Below, in pieces: positions 16,548 through 24,370 of a stretch of 64,000 nt of DNA; position 1 is the first letter of the stretch; the number at the start of each line of letters is the position of its first letter. A program made the translations under genes and the position numbers. This DNA is from JAEUIA01 sp038330085 (lineage in GTDB: Bacteria > Planctomycetota > UBA1135 > GCA-002686595), in contig JBBQNP010000002.1 in the NCBI GenBank assembly GCA_038330085.1, positions 29,293 to 93,292 on the forward strand, read 5' to 3'. Under the pieces are notes generated by a model. It made no database searches. It saw only the letters and a list, made by a program, of their open reading frames with translations, and was not told the origin of the DNA.

Positions 16548-17594
16548 TCACGCGCCGACCAGCCGGCGACCGGTCTCGACGGCTTCACCAGCCGAAGCGG
16601 CATGGCCGTCCGCGCCGACGCGCTGCCACAGTCCGCTTCCATGCGCGAACGCCGAACCGCCTACGAGCACGCGCTGTCCGGGCCGCTCGGCACGCAAGGC
16701 CTCGATCGTGCGCGCAACCGTCGCACGCTGCTCGTCGAGCGTCGCGCTCAGCGCCACGAGGTCGGCATCGAACCGCGCGACGAACCCGACCAGGTCCGCG
16801 ATCGGCACGTCCGCTCCGAGGCAGATCGACCGCCAGCCGTCCAGTTCGAAGAACGCAGCCACGACCAGGGCACCGAAATCGTGCGCATCGCGCGCGACGG
16901 AAGCGACGACGACCGTGCGCCCGTTCGACGGCGCGAGCGGAGCTTGAGCGACGACGCGCGCCATGATCTTGCGCGTGACGATCGATCCGAAGTGCTCCTC
17001 GCCTACGCCGATCTCGCCCTGGTGCCAGCGCCGTCCGAGCTCGCGTTGCGCCGGCACGAGCACGTGCGTTAGCGCGTCGCGCACCGACAAGCGGCCAGGT
17101 CCGATCGCGTCGAGCACGAGTGCGACCGCGCGACGCTCGTCCCCCGCGATGAGCGCTTCCACGTATGCGTGCGCCAGCCCACCGTGCGGACTGTTTCCCG
17201 AAAGCTCGCTGCGCGGCGGCTGGGCTGGGCGGGTCAGCTCCTGCGCTGCGCGCTCGAAGTACGCGGGCATCGGGGACCACGCCGCTTTCGGGAGAGACTC
17301 TTCGAGCACATCGCGCAGATGAGAGAGCTCCGCCTGCAGCATGGTCGCGGGCATCGCACGCGCGGCGAACGCGTCGCGCGACCACACGACATGCGCGGCG
17401 AACAGCTCAGGCGCTTCGTCCTCCAGCGCGGCAGCGAGGCTCTCGATCTGCCGACGAACGTGCGCGCGCCACGCTTCGAACGCGCCCGATGCGCCGACCT
17501 GTGGATCGGATTCCATCCATCGGCTGGTCGCCAAGCCGGCGAAGCCGTCGGCGCTCGCGCGCAAGAGGGTCGGTGTGAATGCGCTCTGGCCCAT
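16548..17594 (-). CDS. cobalamin (B12)-binding regulator-like protein
   Basis: The ATG at 17594 gives 348 residues. The C-terminal half is a B12-binding fold: a helical cap near residues 140-215 (YVEALIAGDERRAVALVLDA ... LGRRWHQGEIGVGEEHF), then a Rossmann-like domain with the histidine-loop DxHxxG as DAHDFG at 235-240, followed by WRSICLGADVP and VLVGGSAF. The first ~120 residues show no clear MerR helix-turn-helix, so DNA binding is not demonstrated. CarH/LitR-type B12 proteins sense light and repress photo-oxidative stress genes. This gene is divergent from a lipid-modification operon with just such gene families, so a light- or B12-dependent control role is a reasonable inference. Confidence 0.85.
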   Translation of the reverse strand: MGQSAFTPTLLRASADGFAGLATSRWMESDPQVGASGAFEAWRAHVRRQIESLAAALEDEAPELFAAHVVWSRDAFAARAMPATMLQAELSHLRDVLEESLPKAAWSPMPAYFERAAQELTRPAQPPRSELSGNSPHGGLAHAYVEALIAGDERRAVALVLDAIGPGRLSVRDALTHVLVPAQRELGRRWHQGEIGVGEEHFGSIVTRKIMARVVAQAPLAPSNGRTVVVASVARDAHDFGALVVAAFFELDGWRSICLGADVPIADLVGFVARFDADLVALSATLDEQRATVARTIEALRAERPGQRVLVGGSAFAHGSGLWQRVGADGHAASAGEAVETGRRLVGA

Positions 17595-17708
17595 GGTGTT
17601 GCAGGCTTCACCGTGCCCTAAGCCCGTGCGGGCGTCAACGGCGGGCGGCCGCGAAGCTTTTTGACGGACGGGCGCATCCAGGTCGGAGCTTCGCGCGAAT
17701 GCCAGCGC

Positions 17709-18530
17709 GTGACCACCTCCGATGCTCTGCTGCCGCTCTTCGGGCTGTGCGTCCTCGCCCTCGTGATGCTGGCCGGGTGGGCCCGGCAACGGGCGACGCG
17801 CAATGCCGGGATCGTCGATGTCCTCTGGGCTGCCGGGCTCGGCGGGCTGGCGTTGCTGTACGCCGCGCTCGCTTCGGGTTGGTTGCCGAGGCGCGTGCTC
17901 GTGGCGGTGCTGGTGGGCGCGTGGTCGTTGCGCCTGACGCTGCACCTCGCAGCACGTGTGCGGCGCGAGCGCGAGGACGGTCGGTACGCCGAGATGCGCG
18001 CGCGCCTCGGACAGCGTTTCGATCGCACCATGCTGTGGTTCTTCCAGGCCCAAGCTCTGCTGGCGGTGCTGTTGTCGTTGGCGTTCCTGGTTCCGTGCGC
18101 GGCGAACAACACGGGCTTCACCGCGCTCGACGTGCTCGCCGTTGTTGTTTGGATCGTCGCACTCGTCGGCGAGAGCATCGCCGACCGCCAGCTGCGCGAT
18201 TGGCGCGCCGATCCGTCGCACGCGGGCCGCACTTGCCGCGCTGGACTGTGGCGGTATTCGCGCCACCCCAACTACTTCTTCGAGTGGCTGCACTGGGTCG
18301 CGTACGCGTTCCTCGCGACCGGGCTCTCGTACGGCTGGGTCGTTTGGCTCGCACCGGCAGCGATGTTGTTCCTGATCGTGCGCGTCACGGGCATTCCTCC
18401 GACCGAGGCGCAAGCGATCCGAAGCCGCGGCGACGACTACCGCGCGTACCAAGCGACGACGAGCGCGTTCTTCCCGGCGCCGCCGAAAGTCCAGTCGGTT
18501 CGATCAACCCACGTGAAGCAGGCCCCATGA
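17709..18530 (+). CDS. DUF1295 integral membrane protein
   Basis: The GTG at 17709 gives 273 residues; a TTG at 17661 is an alternative and no in-frame ATG is near. Several hydrophobic helices are visible, beginning LLPLFGLCVLALVMLAGWA. The C-terminal signature GLWRYSRHPNYFFEWLHWV and the ending RSRGDDYRAYQATTSAFFPAPP mark the DUF1295 / steroid 5-alpha-reductase-like superfamily. Family proteins are predicted membrane reductases or methyltransferase-like enzymes. It is the first gene of a six-gene operon in which each of the first junctions is an ATGA overlap, and its product probably acts on membrane lipids with the two CFA-like enzymes. Confidence 0.85.
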   Translation: MTTSDALLPLFGLCVLALVMLAGWARQRATRNAGIVDVLWAAGLGGLALLYAALASGWLPRRVLVAVLVGAWSLRLTLHLAARVRREREDGRYAEMRARLGQRFDRTMLWFFQAQALLAVLLSLAFLVPCAANNTGFTALDVLAVVVWIVALVGESIADRQLRDWRADPSHAGRTCRAGLWRYSRHPNYFFEWLHWVAYAFLATGLSYGWVVWLAPAAMLFLIVRVTGIPPTEAQAIRSRGDDYRAYQATTSAFFPAPPKVQSVRSTHVKQAP

Positions 18531-19597
18531 AGCTCGCGAACCGTCTCGTCGACCAAGGCTTCGTCCCCGAAGTGCTGCTGCGCAGCGGCATTCGCAGCTT
18601 GTTGCGCAGGAGGTTGCGCGACGAGAGTGCGCGCTTCGGTCACGACACCGAAAGCGTGATGCGCACGTGGGTGGAGCACATGCGCCAAAGCCCGATCGCG
18701 TTGGTGCCGGAGCTCGCCAACGAGCAGCACTACGAGGTGCCGGCGGAGTTCTTCCGGCTCGTGCTCGGCCGGCGCCTCAAGTACAGCAGCGCGTACTTCG
18801 CGAGCAGCACCGACACGCTCGATCAGGCCGAAGAAACCATGTTGGCGCTGACGGCCGAGCGCGCGGGCCTCGAAGACGGTCAGGACGTGCTCGAGCTGGG
18901 TTGCGGATGGGGCTCGCTCACGCTGTGGCTGGCCGAGCGACATCCGAAGAGCCGCATCGTCGCCGTCTCCAACTCGGCTACACAGCGCGAGCACATTCTG
19001 GAGCGGGCGAGCGAACGCAGCCTTCGCAACGTCACGGTCCTCACCGCCGACATGAACGATCTCAAGATCGACGGGCAGTTCGATCGCGTCGTGTCGGTCG
19101 AGATGTTCGAGCACATGCGCAACTGGGAGCGGCTCCTGGGACGCGTCGCCAGATGGCTGCGGCATGACGGTCGGCTCTTCCTGCATGTTTTCGCGCACCA
19201 ACGCTTCGCGTACGCATTCGAGGAACGCGACGACTCGGACTGGATGAGCCGGCACTTCTTCAGCGGCGGGATGATGCCCTGCCATGGAATGGTCGAGCGC
19301 CTGGATGTGCCGTTCGAGAGCGTCGCGAGCTGGATCGTTCCTGGAACTCATTACGCGCGCACCGCGGAGGCCTGGTTGCAAAACCTCGAAGCGCGGCGCG
19401 CGGCGGTGCTCGAGCTCTTCGAACGCACGTACGGAAGCGATCGAGCCGAGCTCTGGTACCAGCGTTGGCGCGTGTTCTTCCTGGCGTGTGCCGAGCTCTT
19501 CGGCTTTCGGGGCGGTTCGGAGTGGATCGTCTCGCACGCACTGTTGCGTCCGCTGTCGTCCCAGATCCTGCTCGACTCGCAGAAGCGCGCGCGATGA
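18527..19597 (+). CDS. cyclopropane-fatty-acid-synthase-like SAM methyltransferase (first copy)
   Basis: This 356-residue protein starts at an ATG overlapping the DUF1295 stop (ATGA). The SAM-binding motif VLELGCGWGSL lies near residues 120-130, and VVSVEMFEHM near 190. Upstream, NEQHYEVPAEFFRLVLGRRLKYSSAYF is the substrate-side segment of CFA-type enzymes. It is shorter than E. coli Cfa (382) because the N-terminal domain is reduced. Such proteins transfer a methyl or methylene from S-adenosylmethionine to unsaturated acyl chains in the membrane. Coupled to an FAD oxidoreductase and DUF1365, it resembles the methyltransferases of furan/modified fatty-acid clusters induced by singlet oxygen. 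Confidence 0.9.
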   Translation: MKLANRLVDQGFVPEVLLRSGIRSLLRRRLRDESARFGHDTESVMRTWVEHMRQSPIALVPELANEQHYEVPAEFFRLVLGRRLKYSSAYFASSTDTLDQAEETMLALTAERAGLEDGQDVLELGCGWGSLTLWLAERHPKSRIVAVSNSATQREHILERASERSLRNVTVLTADMNDLKIDGQFDRVVSVEMFEHMRNWERLLGRVARWLRHDGRLFLHVFAHQRFAYAFEERDDSDWMSRHFFSGGMMPCHGMVERLDVPFESVASWIVPGTHYARTAEAWLQNLEARRAAVLELFERTYGSDRAELWYQRWRVFFLACAELFGFRGGSEWIVSHALLRPLSSQILLDSQKRAR

Positions 19598-20847
19598 AGA
19601 TCGCCGTCGTCGGGACCGGTGTCGCTGGGCTGGTCGCAGCGCACAGGCTGCATGGCGAGCACGACGTCACCGTGTACGAGGCGGGAGATCGGATCGGCGG
19701 TCACGTCAACACCGTGGACGTCGCGACCGACACGGGCACCGTGGCGATCGACACCGGCTTCATCGTCTTCAACCGCAAGACCTACCCGCGCTTCTGTGCA
19801 CTGCTCGAGGAACTCGGCGTCGCTTCTCAGCCAAGCGAGATGAGCTTCTCCGTTTCCTGCGAGAAAAACGGCCTCGAATACAACGGAACGTCGTTCGACG
19901 GACTCCTGGCGCAGCGCACGAACGCACTGCGACCGGCATTTTGGCGCATGGTCCGCGACATCCTGCGCTTCTACCGCGAAGCACCCGCGCTGCTGGCCGT
20001 CGATGACGACGACCTGACTCTCGGCACGTTCCTGGAGAGCCGACGCTACTCGCGCGAGTTCATCGAGCATCACCTGGTGCCGATGGCCGCGGCGGTTTGG
20101 TCGTCGGATCCCCGCGACGTGCGCGCGATGCCGGTGCGCTTCCTGGTGCAGTTCTTCCACAACCACGGCTTCCTGCAGGTCGACGATCGTCCGCAGTGGC
20201 TGGTCGTGCGCGGCGGTTCGCGCCAATACGTCGACGCACTGGTCGCTCCGTTTCGGGATCGGATCCGGCTACGCACTCCGGTCGTGCGCGTCGAGCGCAG
20301 CTTCGACAGCGTGCGACTTTGGACGAAGTCCGGAGGCGACGAGACGTACGACCGCGTCGTCCTGGCGACGCACGCTGACGAGAGCCTGCGCATGCTGTCC
20401 GACGCGACGCGGCTCGAGCGCGAAGTGCTGGGCTCGTTCGGATGGCAGCGCAACGAGGTCGTGTTGCACACCGACACAGCGCTCATGCCGCGCAAGCGCC
20501 GCGCCTGGGCGAGTTGGAACTACCACTTGGTGGATCCGCCTTCGAGCCTGCCCACGGTGACGTACTGGATGAACAACCTGCAGGGCCTCACCGCGGATCA
20601 GCAGTACCTGGTCACGTTGAACCGCACGGCGGCCATCCGTCCCGACAAAGTGTTGAGAAGCTTCGTCTACCACCACCCGGTCTTCTCGAGCGCGACCCTG
20701 CGCGCCCAACGTCTGCACGCTGACATCGACGGCGCAGGCGGCGTCCACTTCTGTGGCGCGTACTGGGGCAACGGCTTTCACGAGGACGGTGTCGCCAGCG
20801 CGCATGCTGTCCTCGCGCACGTCGAACGAACGGTGCTGGCGAGATGA
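19594..20847 (+). CDS. FAD-dependent amine-oxidase-like oxidoreductase
   Basis: The ATG at 19594 overlaps the previous stop (ATGA) and gives 417 residues. The N-terminus has the dinucleotide-binding GxGxxG (VVGTGVAGLVAAHRL) and the following acidic residue in VYEAGDRIGGHVNTV. The C-terminal FAD segment reads VHFCGAYWGNGFHEDGV, a hallmark of the amine-oxidase-like proteins found beside CFA-like methyltransferases and DUF1365. They are thought to desaturate or oxidise modified acyl chains. The place between two methyltransferase genes supports joint action on the same lipid. Confidence 0.92.
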   Translation: MKIAVVGTGVAGLVAAHRLHGEHDVTVYEAGDRIGGHVNTVDVATDTGTVAIDTGFIVFNRKTYPRFCALLEELGVASQPSEMSFSVSCEKNGLEYNGTSFDGLLAQRTNALRPAFWRMVRDILRFYREAPALLAVDDDDLTLGTFLESRRYSREFIEHHLVPMAAAVWSSDPRDVRAMPVRFLVQFFHNHGFLQVDDRPQWLVVRGGSRQYVDALVAPFRDRIRLRTPVVRVERSFDSVRLWTKSGGDETYDRVVLATHADESLRMLSDATRLEREVLGSFGWQRNEVVLHTDTALMPRKRRAWASWNYHLVDPPSSLPTVTYWMNNLQGLTADQQYLVTLNRTAAIRPDKVLRSFVYHHPVFSSATLRAQRLHADIDGAGGVHFCGAYWGNGFHEDGVASAHAVLAHVERTVLAR

Positions 20848-20903
20848 AGAGCGAGATGAAGAGTGCGCTGAAGAGTGCGATGAAAAGTGCGATGAGGAGC
20901 GCG
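20844..20903 (+). repeat. 12-bp tandem repeat, five units, at the start of the DUF1365 gene
   Basis: Units begin at 20844, 20856, 20868, 20880 and 20892, with consensus ATGAAGAGTGCG. Four start with ATG and one with CTG, all in frame with DUF1365 and the first overlapping the upstream stop. The protein therefore begins with a repeated MKSA-type pattern and has several possible start codons. Confidence 0.9.
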
Positions 20904-21665
20904 ATCTACGAGGGCACCGTCTACCACGACCGCCGCGAGCCGCGGCCGCATGCGTTCGAGCACCGGCTGTTCATGATGTACATCGACCTCGACGAGCTGC
21001 CCGAGCTCTTCCAAGGTCGCTGGCTGTGGTCCGCGAGCCGAAAGGCGCTCGCGTGGTTTCGGCGAGACGACTACCTGGATCCGCAAACCGCCGATTTGCG
21101 CGAGGCCGTGCGCGCGCGCGTGCAGGACGAGCTCGGACGCAGGCCGGCGGGCGCAGTGCGCGTGCTCACCCACCTGCGGACGTTCGGCTACGTCTTCAAT
21201 CCGGTCACGTTCTACTACTGCTTCGACGCGCGCGACGAGCTCGACGCCATCGTCGCCGAGATCACCAACACGCCGTGGGGCGAGCGTCATGCCTACGTTC
21301 TCGACGCGCGCGGCGAGCAGGGAACGGCCGAGATCACCTGGCGCTTTCCGAAGGCGTTTCACGTCTCGCCCTTTCACGCGATGGACGTCGAGTACGAGTG
21401 GCGCTTCAGCGCGCCCGGCGCAGAGCTCGGGGTGCACATGACGAACCTCGCTGCCGGCCGGCCGATGTTCCACGCCGGCTTCGCCGCGCATCGACGTGCG
21501 ATCACGCGTGCGGGCCTGGCGTGGGTGCTCGTGCGTCATCCACTGCACACGTTGCGCTTGCACGCGGCCATCTACTGGCAGGCTGCGCGCCTTTTGCTGA
21601 AGCGCGTGCCCACGCACGCGCATCCACAGCATTCCGTCGTTCCAACAGGGAGCCGGGCATCATGA
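20844..21665 (+). CDS. DUF1365 family protein
   Basis: From the first ATG the product has 273 residues. Family similarity begins at MRSAIYEGTVYHDRREPRPH, so initiation could also be at the last repeat unit (20892). The family pattern continues with HAFEHRLFMMYIDLDELPELF, LTHLRTFGYVFNPVTFYYCF and AEITNTPWGERHAYVL. The biochemical role of DUF1365 is not established; it is almost always beside an FAD oxidoreductase and a CFA-like methyltransferase, as here. The start overlaps the previous stop and the end overlaps the next start, so it is co-translated within the operon. Confidence 0.9.
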   Translation: MKSEMKSALKSAMKSAMRSAIYEGTVYHDRREPRPHAFEHRLFMMYIDLDELPELFQGRWLWSASRKALAWFRRDDYLDPQTADLREAVRARVQDELGRRPAGAVRVLTHLRTFGYVFNPVTFYYCFDARDELDAIVAEITNTPWGERHAYVLDARGEQGTAEITWRFPKAFHVSPFHAMDVEYEWRFSAPGAELGVHMTNLAAGRPMFHAGFAAHRRAITRAGLAWVLVRHPLHTLRLHAAIYWQAARLLLKRVPTHAHPQHSVVPTGSRAS

Positions 21666-22948
21666 GCGACGAAGGTTTGATCGCCGGACTGACTGGTGCG
21701 CGTGCAGTGGTTGCCCGGGGCGAGCGCGTCGCACGTCCTTCCATCGCGGCGCGGCTCGTGTTTTCACGGCTCGCTCGATTGTCGTCGGGTTCACTGATCG
21801 TGCACGAGGGCGGACGAAGGCACGTGTTCGGGAGCCCGGATCCCAGCCTTCCGCCGGCGATCGTGCACGTTCACGACGCGCGCTTCTGGTCCGCGGTCGC
21901 GAAGCGCGGCACCGTCGGCGCGGGAGAGGCGTTCGCGCAGGGCTGGTGGTCTAGCGAGGACATCGTCGCGCTCGTGCGTCTCTTCGTTCGCAATCGGGAT
22001 TCGATGACGGCCCTCGAGGGCGGGCTCGCGCGGCTCTCGCGTCCCGTGCTCGATTTGTTCCATGCGCTCCGCCGCAACACGCGCAAGGGCAGCCGCGCCA
22101 ACATCTCGGCGCACTACGACCTCTCGAACGAGTTCTTCGCGCTGTTCCTGGACGACACGATGACCTATTCGTGCGGCCTCTTCGAACGGCCGGAGTCGAG
22201 CTTGCGTGAAGCGTCTCTGGCCAAGATCGACCGCATCTGCGCTCACCTGCAGCTCTCATCCGCCGACCACCTGCTCGAAATCGGCACCGGTTGGGGTGCG
22301 CTTGCGATCCACGCCGCGCGCGAATACGGCTGTCGCGTGACGACGACGACGATCTCGCGGCGGCAACACGATGTGGCCGCGCAGCGCATTCGCGAGGCCG
22401 GCCTCGAGGGGCGCGTGACGCTCTTGTTCGAGGACTACCGCAACCTCGAAGGCACCTACGACAAGCTCGTCTCCGTCGAGATGATCGAGGCAATCGGCCA
22501 TCAGTACTTCGACGAGTTCTTTCGGCGCTGCTCGGCGTTGTTGCGCCCCGAAGGGCGGATGTGCCTGCAGTCGATCACGATCGCGGATCAGCACTATGCG
22601 TCCGCGCTGCGCTCGGTCGACTTCATCCAGCGCCACATCTTCCCGGGCGCGTGCATCCCTTCGGTGACGGCGTTGTGCTCGTCGATGACGGCTTCGAGCG
22701 ACCTGAGGCTCGTGCACATGGATGACATCGGCCCGCACTACGCGCGCACCCTCTCCGAATGGCGGCAGAACCTGCTCGCTCATCGCGACGAAGCGCGTGC
22801 CCTGGGGTTCGGCGACGAGTTGCTGAGGCTGTGGGACTTCTACTTCGGCTACTGCCAAGGGGGGTTGGAGGAAAGGCAGCTCAGCACGGTGCAGATGGTG
22901 CTCGAGCGTCCGCTGGCACGGCCCGCATTGTTTCCTTCCGCGAATTGA
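21662..22948 (+). CDS. cyclopropane-fatty-acid-synthase-like SAM methyltransferase (second copy)
   Basis: The ATG at 21662 overlaps the DUF1365 stop and gives 428 residues, the full Cfa length. The N-terminal domain contains GAGEAFAQGWWSSEDIVALVRLFVRN; then SRANISAHYDLSNEFFALFLDDTMTYSCG and the SAM motif LLEIGTGWGALAIHAA near residue 203 follow. VEMIEAIGHQYFDEFF and the C-terminal YFGYCQGGLEERQLSTVQMVL are typical of Cfa. It should modify unsaturated phospholipid acyl chains using S-adenosylmethionine. It is clearly a different subtype from the shorter enzyme encoded at 18527, so the operon may install methyl groups in two steps or positions. Confidence 0.93.
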   Translation: MSDEGLIAGLTGARAVVARGERVARPSIAARLVFSRLARLSSGSLIVHEGGRRHVFGSPDPSLPPAIVHVHDARFWSAVAKRGTVGAGEAFAQGWWSSEDIVALVRLFVRNRDSMTALEGGLARLSRPVLDLFHALRRNTRKGSRANISAHYDLSNEFFALFLDDTMTYSCGLFERPESSLREASLAKIDRICAHLQLSSADHLLEIGTGWGALAIHAAREYGCRVTTTTISRRQHDVAAQRIREAGLEGRVTLLFEDYRNLEGTYDKLVSVEMIEAIGHQYFDEFFRRCSALLRPEGRMCLQSITIADQHYASALRSVDFIQRHIFPGACIPSVTALCSSMTASSDLRLVHMDDIGPHYARTLSEWRQNLLAHRDEARALGFGDELLRLWDFYFGYCQGGLEERQLSTVQMVLERPLARPALFPSAN

Positions 22949-23063
22949 ACGCTCGAAACACGCGAGAACGATGGTGTCGTGTCGTCAGGATCCGCGCTCG
23001 CACGCGCGCGATGATCGAACTGATTCGTACTGAGTGGACGACCGTGCCGTGACCGCCGCGACG

Positions 23064-23597
23064 ATGAAGAAGTTCGCGAACTTCGCCCTGTACCAAGGCG
23101 CCTGGTTCGTCGCCGTCTCGTGTGCCGCGCGAGGCGACGTGTGGACGGGGCCGGCAGCGATGCTGGTCGTGGTGATCGTGCACCTGGCGCTCGTGCCCGA
23201 TCGCATGCGCGAGCTGCGCTTTCTGTTTGTCGTCGGCCTTTTCGGAACGATCGCGGACAGCGCGCTCGCCGCACTCGGCGTCCTCGCGTATCCGAGTTCG
23301 CACGCGAGCTGGACGAGCATCGTCGCGCCACCGTGGATCATCGCGCTGTGGATCGGGTTCGCGACGTTGCCGCGCTTCTCGCTCGCTTGGCTCGCACACA
23401 GGCCCGCGCTCGCCGCGCTGCTCGGCGCCGTGGGTGGCCCGCTGTCCTATGCCGCGGGTATCCGCCTGGGCGCCGTCGCGGTCGGCTCGCAACCCGTGCT
23501 GACGTGGCTTGCGCTGTCGGCGGAGTACGCGCTCGCCACACCTTTCCTGCTGTGGCTCGCGCCGCGGGCGGACACACGCGAAAAGGCCGCTGTTTAG
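23064..23597 (+). CDS. DUF2878 family membrane protein
   Basis: The ATG at 23064 gives 177 residues; a GTG at 23049 is also possible. The protein is almost wholly hydrophobic with about five or six helices, starting MKKFANFALYQGAWFVAVSCAA and including IVAPPWIIALWIGFATLPRFSLAWL and GAVGGPLSYAAGIRLGAV, which fit DUF2878. It is the last gene of the lipid-modification operon, 115 bases after the second methyltransferase. DUF2878 proteins are often found at this place in such clusters. The function is unknown. Confidence 0.8.
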   Translation: MKKFANFALYQGAWFVAVSCAARGDVWTGPAAMLVVVIVHLALVPDRMRELRFLFVVGLFGTIADSALAALGVLAYPSSHASWTSIVAPPWIIALWIGFATLPRFSLAWLAHRPALAALLGAVGGPLSYAAGIRLGAVAVGSQPVLTWLALSAEYALATPFLLWLAPRADTREKAAV

Positions 23598-23686
23598 GCA
23601 ATTCTTAGGAAGTCGACAGCGACCATTTAGGGTGCCCTGAAGCGGTCCGTGCCCGATGTTGAGCGTCTCCGAAAGAGACGGCTCAC

Positions 23687-24370
23687 ATGACACGCATCGA
23701 CCTCTACACGACTGCCCACAAAGGGCTCCGCTCACTCCTCTTCGAGTCCGCCCAGACCGTCGCGCGCTGCGGAGGCTTGCGCCGCGACGAGATCCGGGCA
23801 TCGGCCGCGATCGTGCGTCGGACGATCGACGTGCTGCGAGCCCACGCAGGGCGTTGTGACGATCATCTGTTGCCCCCCATCGCGCGGCTCTCGCCCGTTC
23901 TCGCGGCCGAAATCGAGACGCGCTTCGACCGTTGCGCAGGCTTCGAGCAGGAGATCGCACGCACGCTCGATCGTCTGGAGGCCTCGACAAGCGGTGAGCG
24001 CGCATCGCTCGTGCAGCGGTTGCACAGGGAGATGGGCCGGCTCCTCCGGGAGCACCTCCGGCGCATGGAGCTCGAAGAGCAGCACGCGAACCGCATCTTG
24101 TGGGCGCATCTCGACGATGGAGAGCTGGCTGCGCTCGAGCGACAGATGTTCCGCGCCATGTCCCGCGCGGATGCCGTCGAGTGGTTCGCCATCCTCTTTG
24201 CCGCCGCGAGCCTGGACGAGATGGCCGCGCTGTTGGGACGACTGCAAGCGTACATCCCCCTCGAGTTGACGTCCGCGCTCTGCGCAGCGGCGAGCGTGCG
24301 CTGCGACGAGTCGCGCTCGAACGCGAACACGGCTCGCACGAGCGGTGATGCTGAGGAGCGCGTGGCGTGA
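23687..24370 (+). CDS. hemerythrin-like (HHE) protein
   Basis: This 227-residue, largely helical protein has the spaced histidines and acids of the HHE cation-binding fold: TTAHKGLRSLLFE near residue 10, VLRAHAGRCDDHLLPPI near 53-70, and LLREHLRRMELEEQHANRILW near 125-145. Such a four-helix bundle can hold a diiron centre for oxygen or nitric-oxide sensing or storage. The last ~60 residues lack similarity and are polar. Its stop overlaps the GTG start of the diheme cytochrome, so the two are coupled, suggesting a redox role. Confidence 0.78.
   Translation: MTRIDLYTTAHKGLRSLLFESAQTVARCGGLRRDEIRASAAIVRRTIDVLRAHAGRCDDHLLPPIARLSPVLAAEIETRFDRCAGFEQEIARTLDRLEASTSGERASLVQRLHREMGRLLREHLRRMELEEQHANRILWAHLDDGELAALERQMFRAMSRADAVEWFAILFAAASLDEMAALLGRLQAYIPLELTSALCAAASVRCDESRSNANTARTSGDAEERVA

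Noticed and set aside
16548..18452. 634-codon version of the B12-binding protein
   Set aside because: The first ~285 codons are antisense to the DUF1295 gene and lack similarity; the ATG at 17594 fits better.
17579..19597. 672-codon version of the first CFA-like methyltransferase
   Set aside because: The extension overlaps the DUF1295 gene in another frame; the ATGA overlap at 18527 is the natural start.
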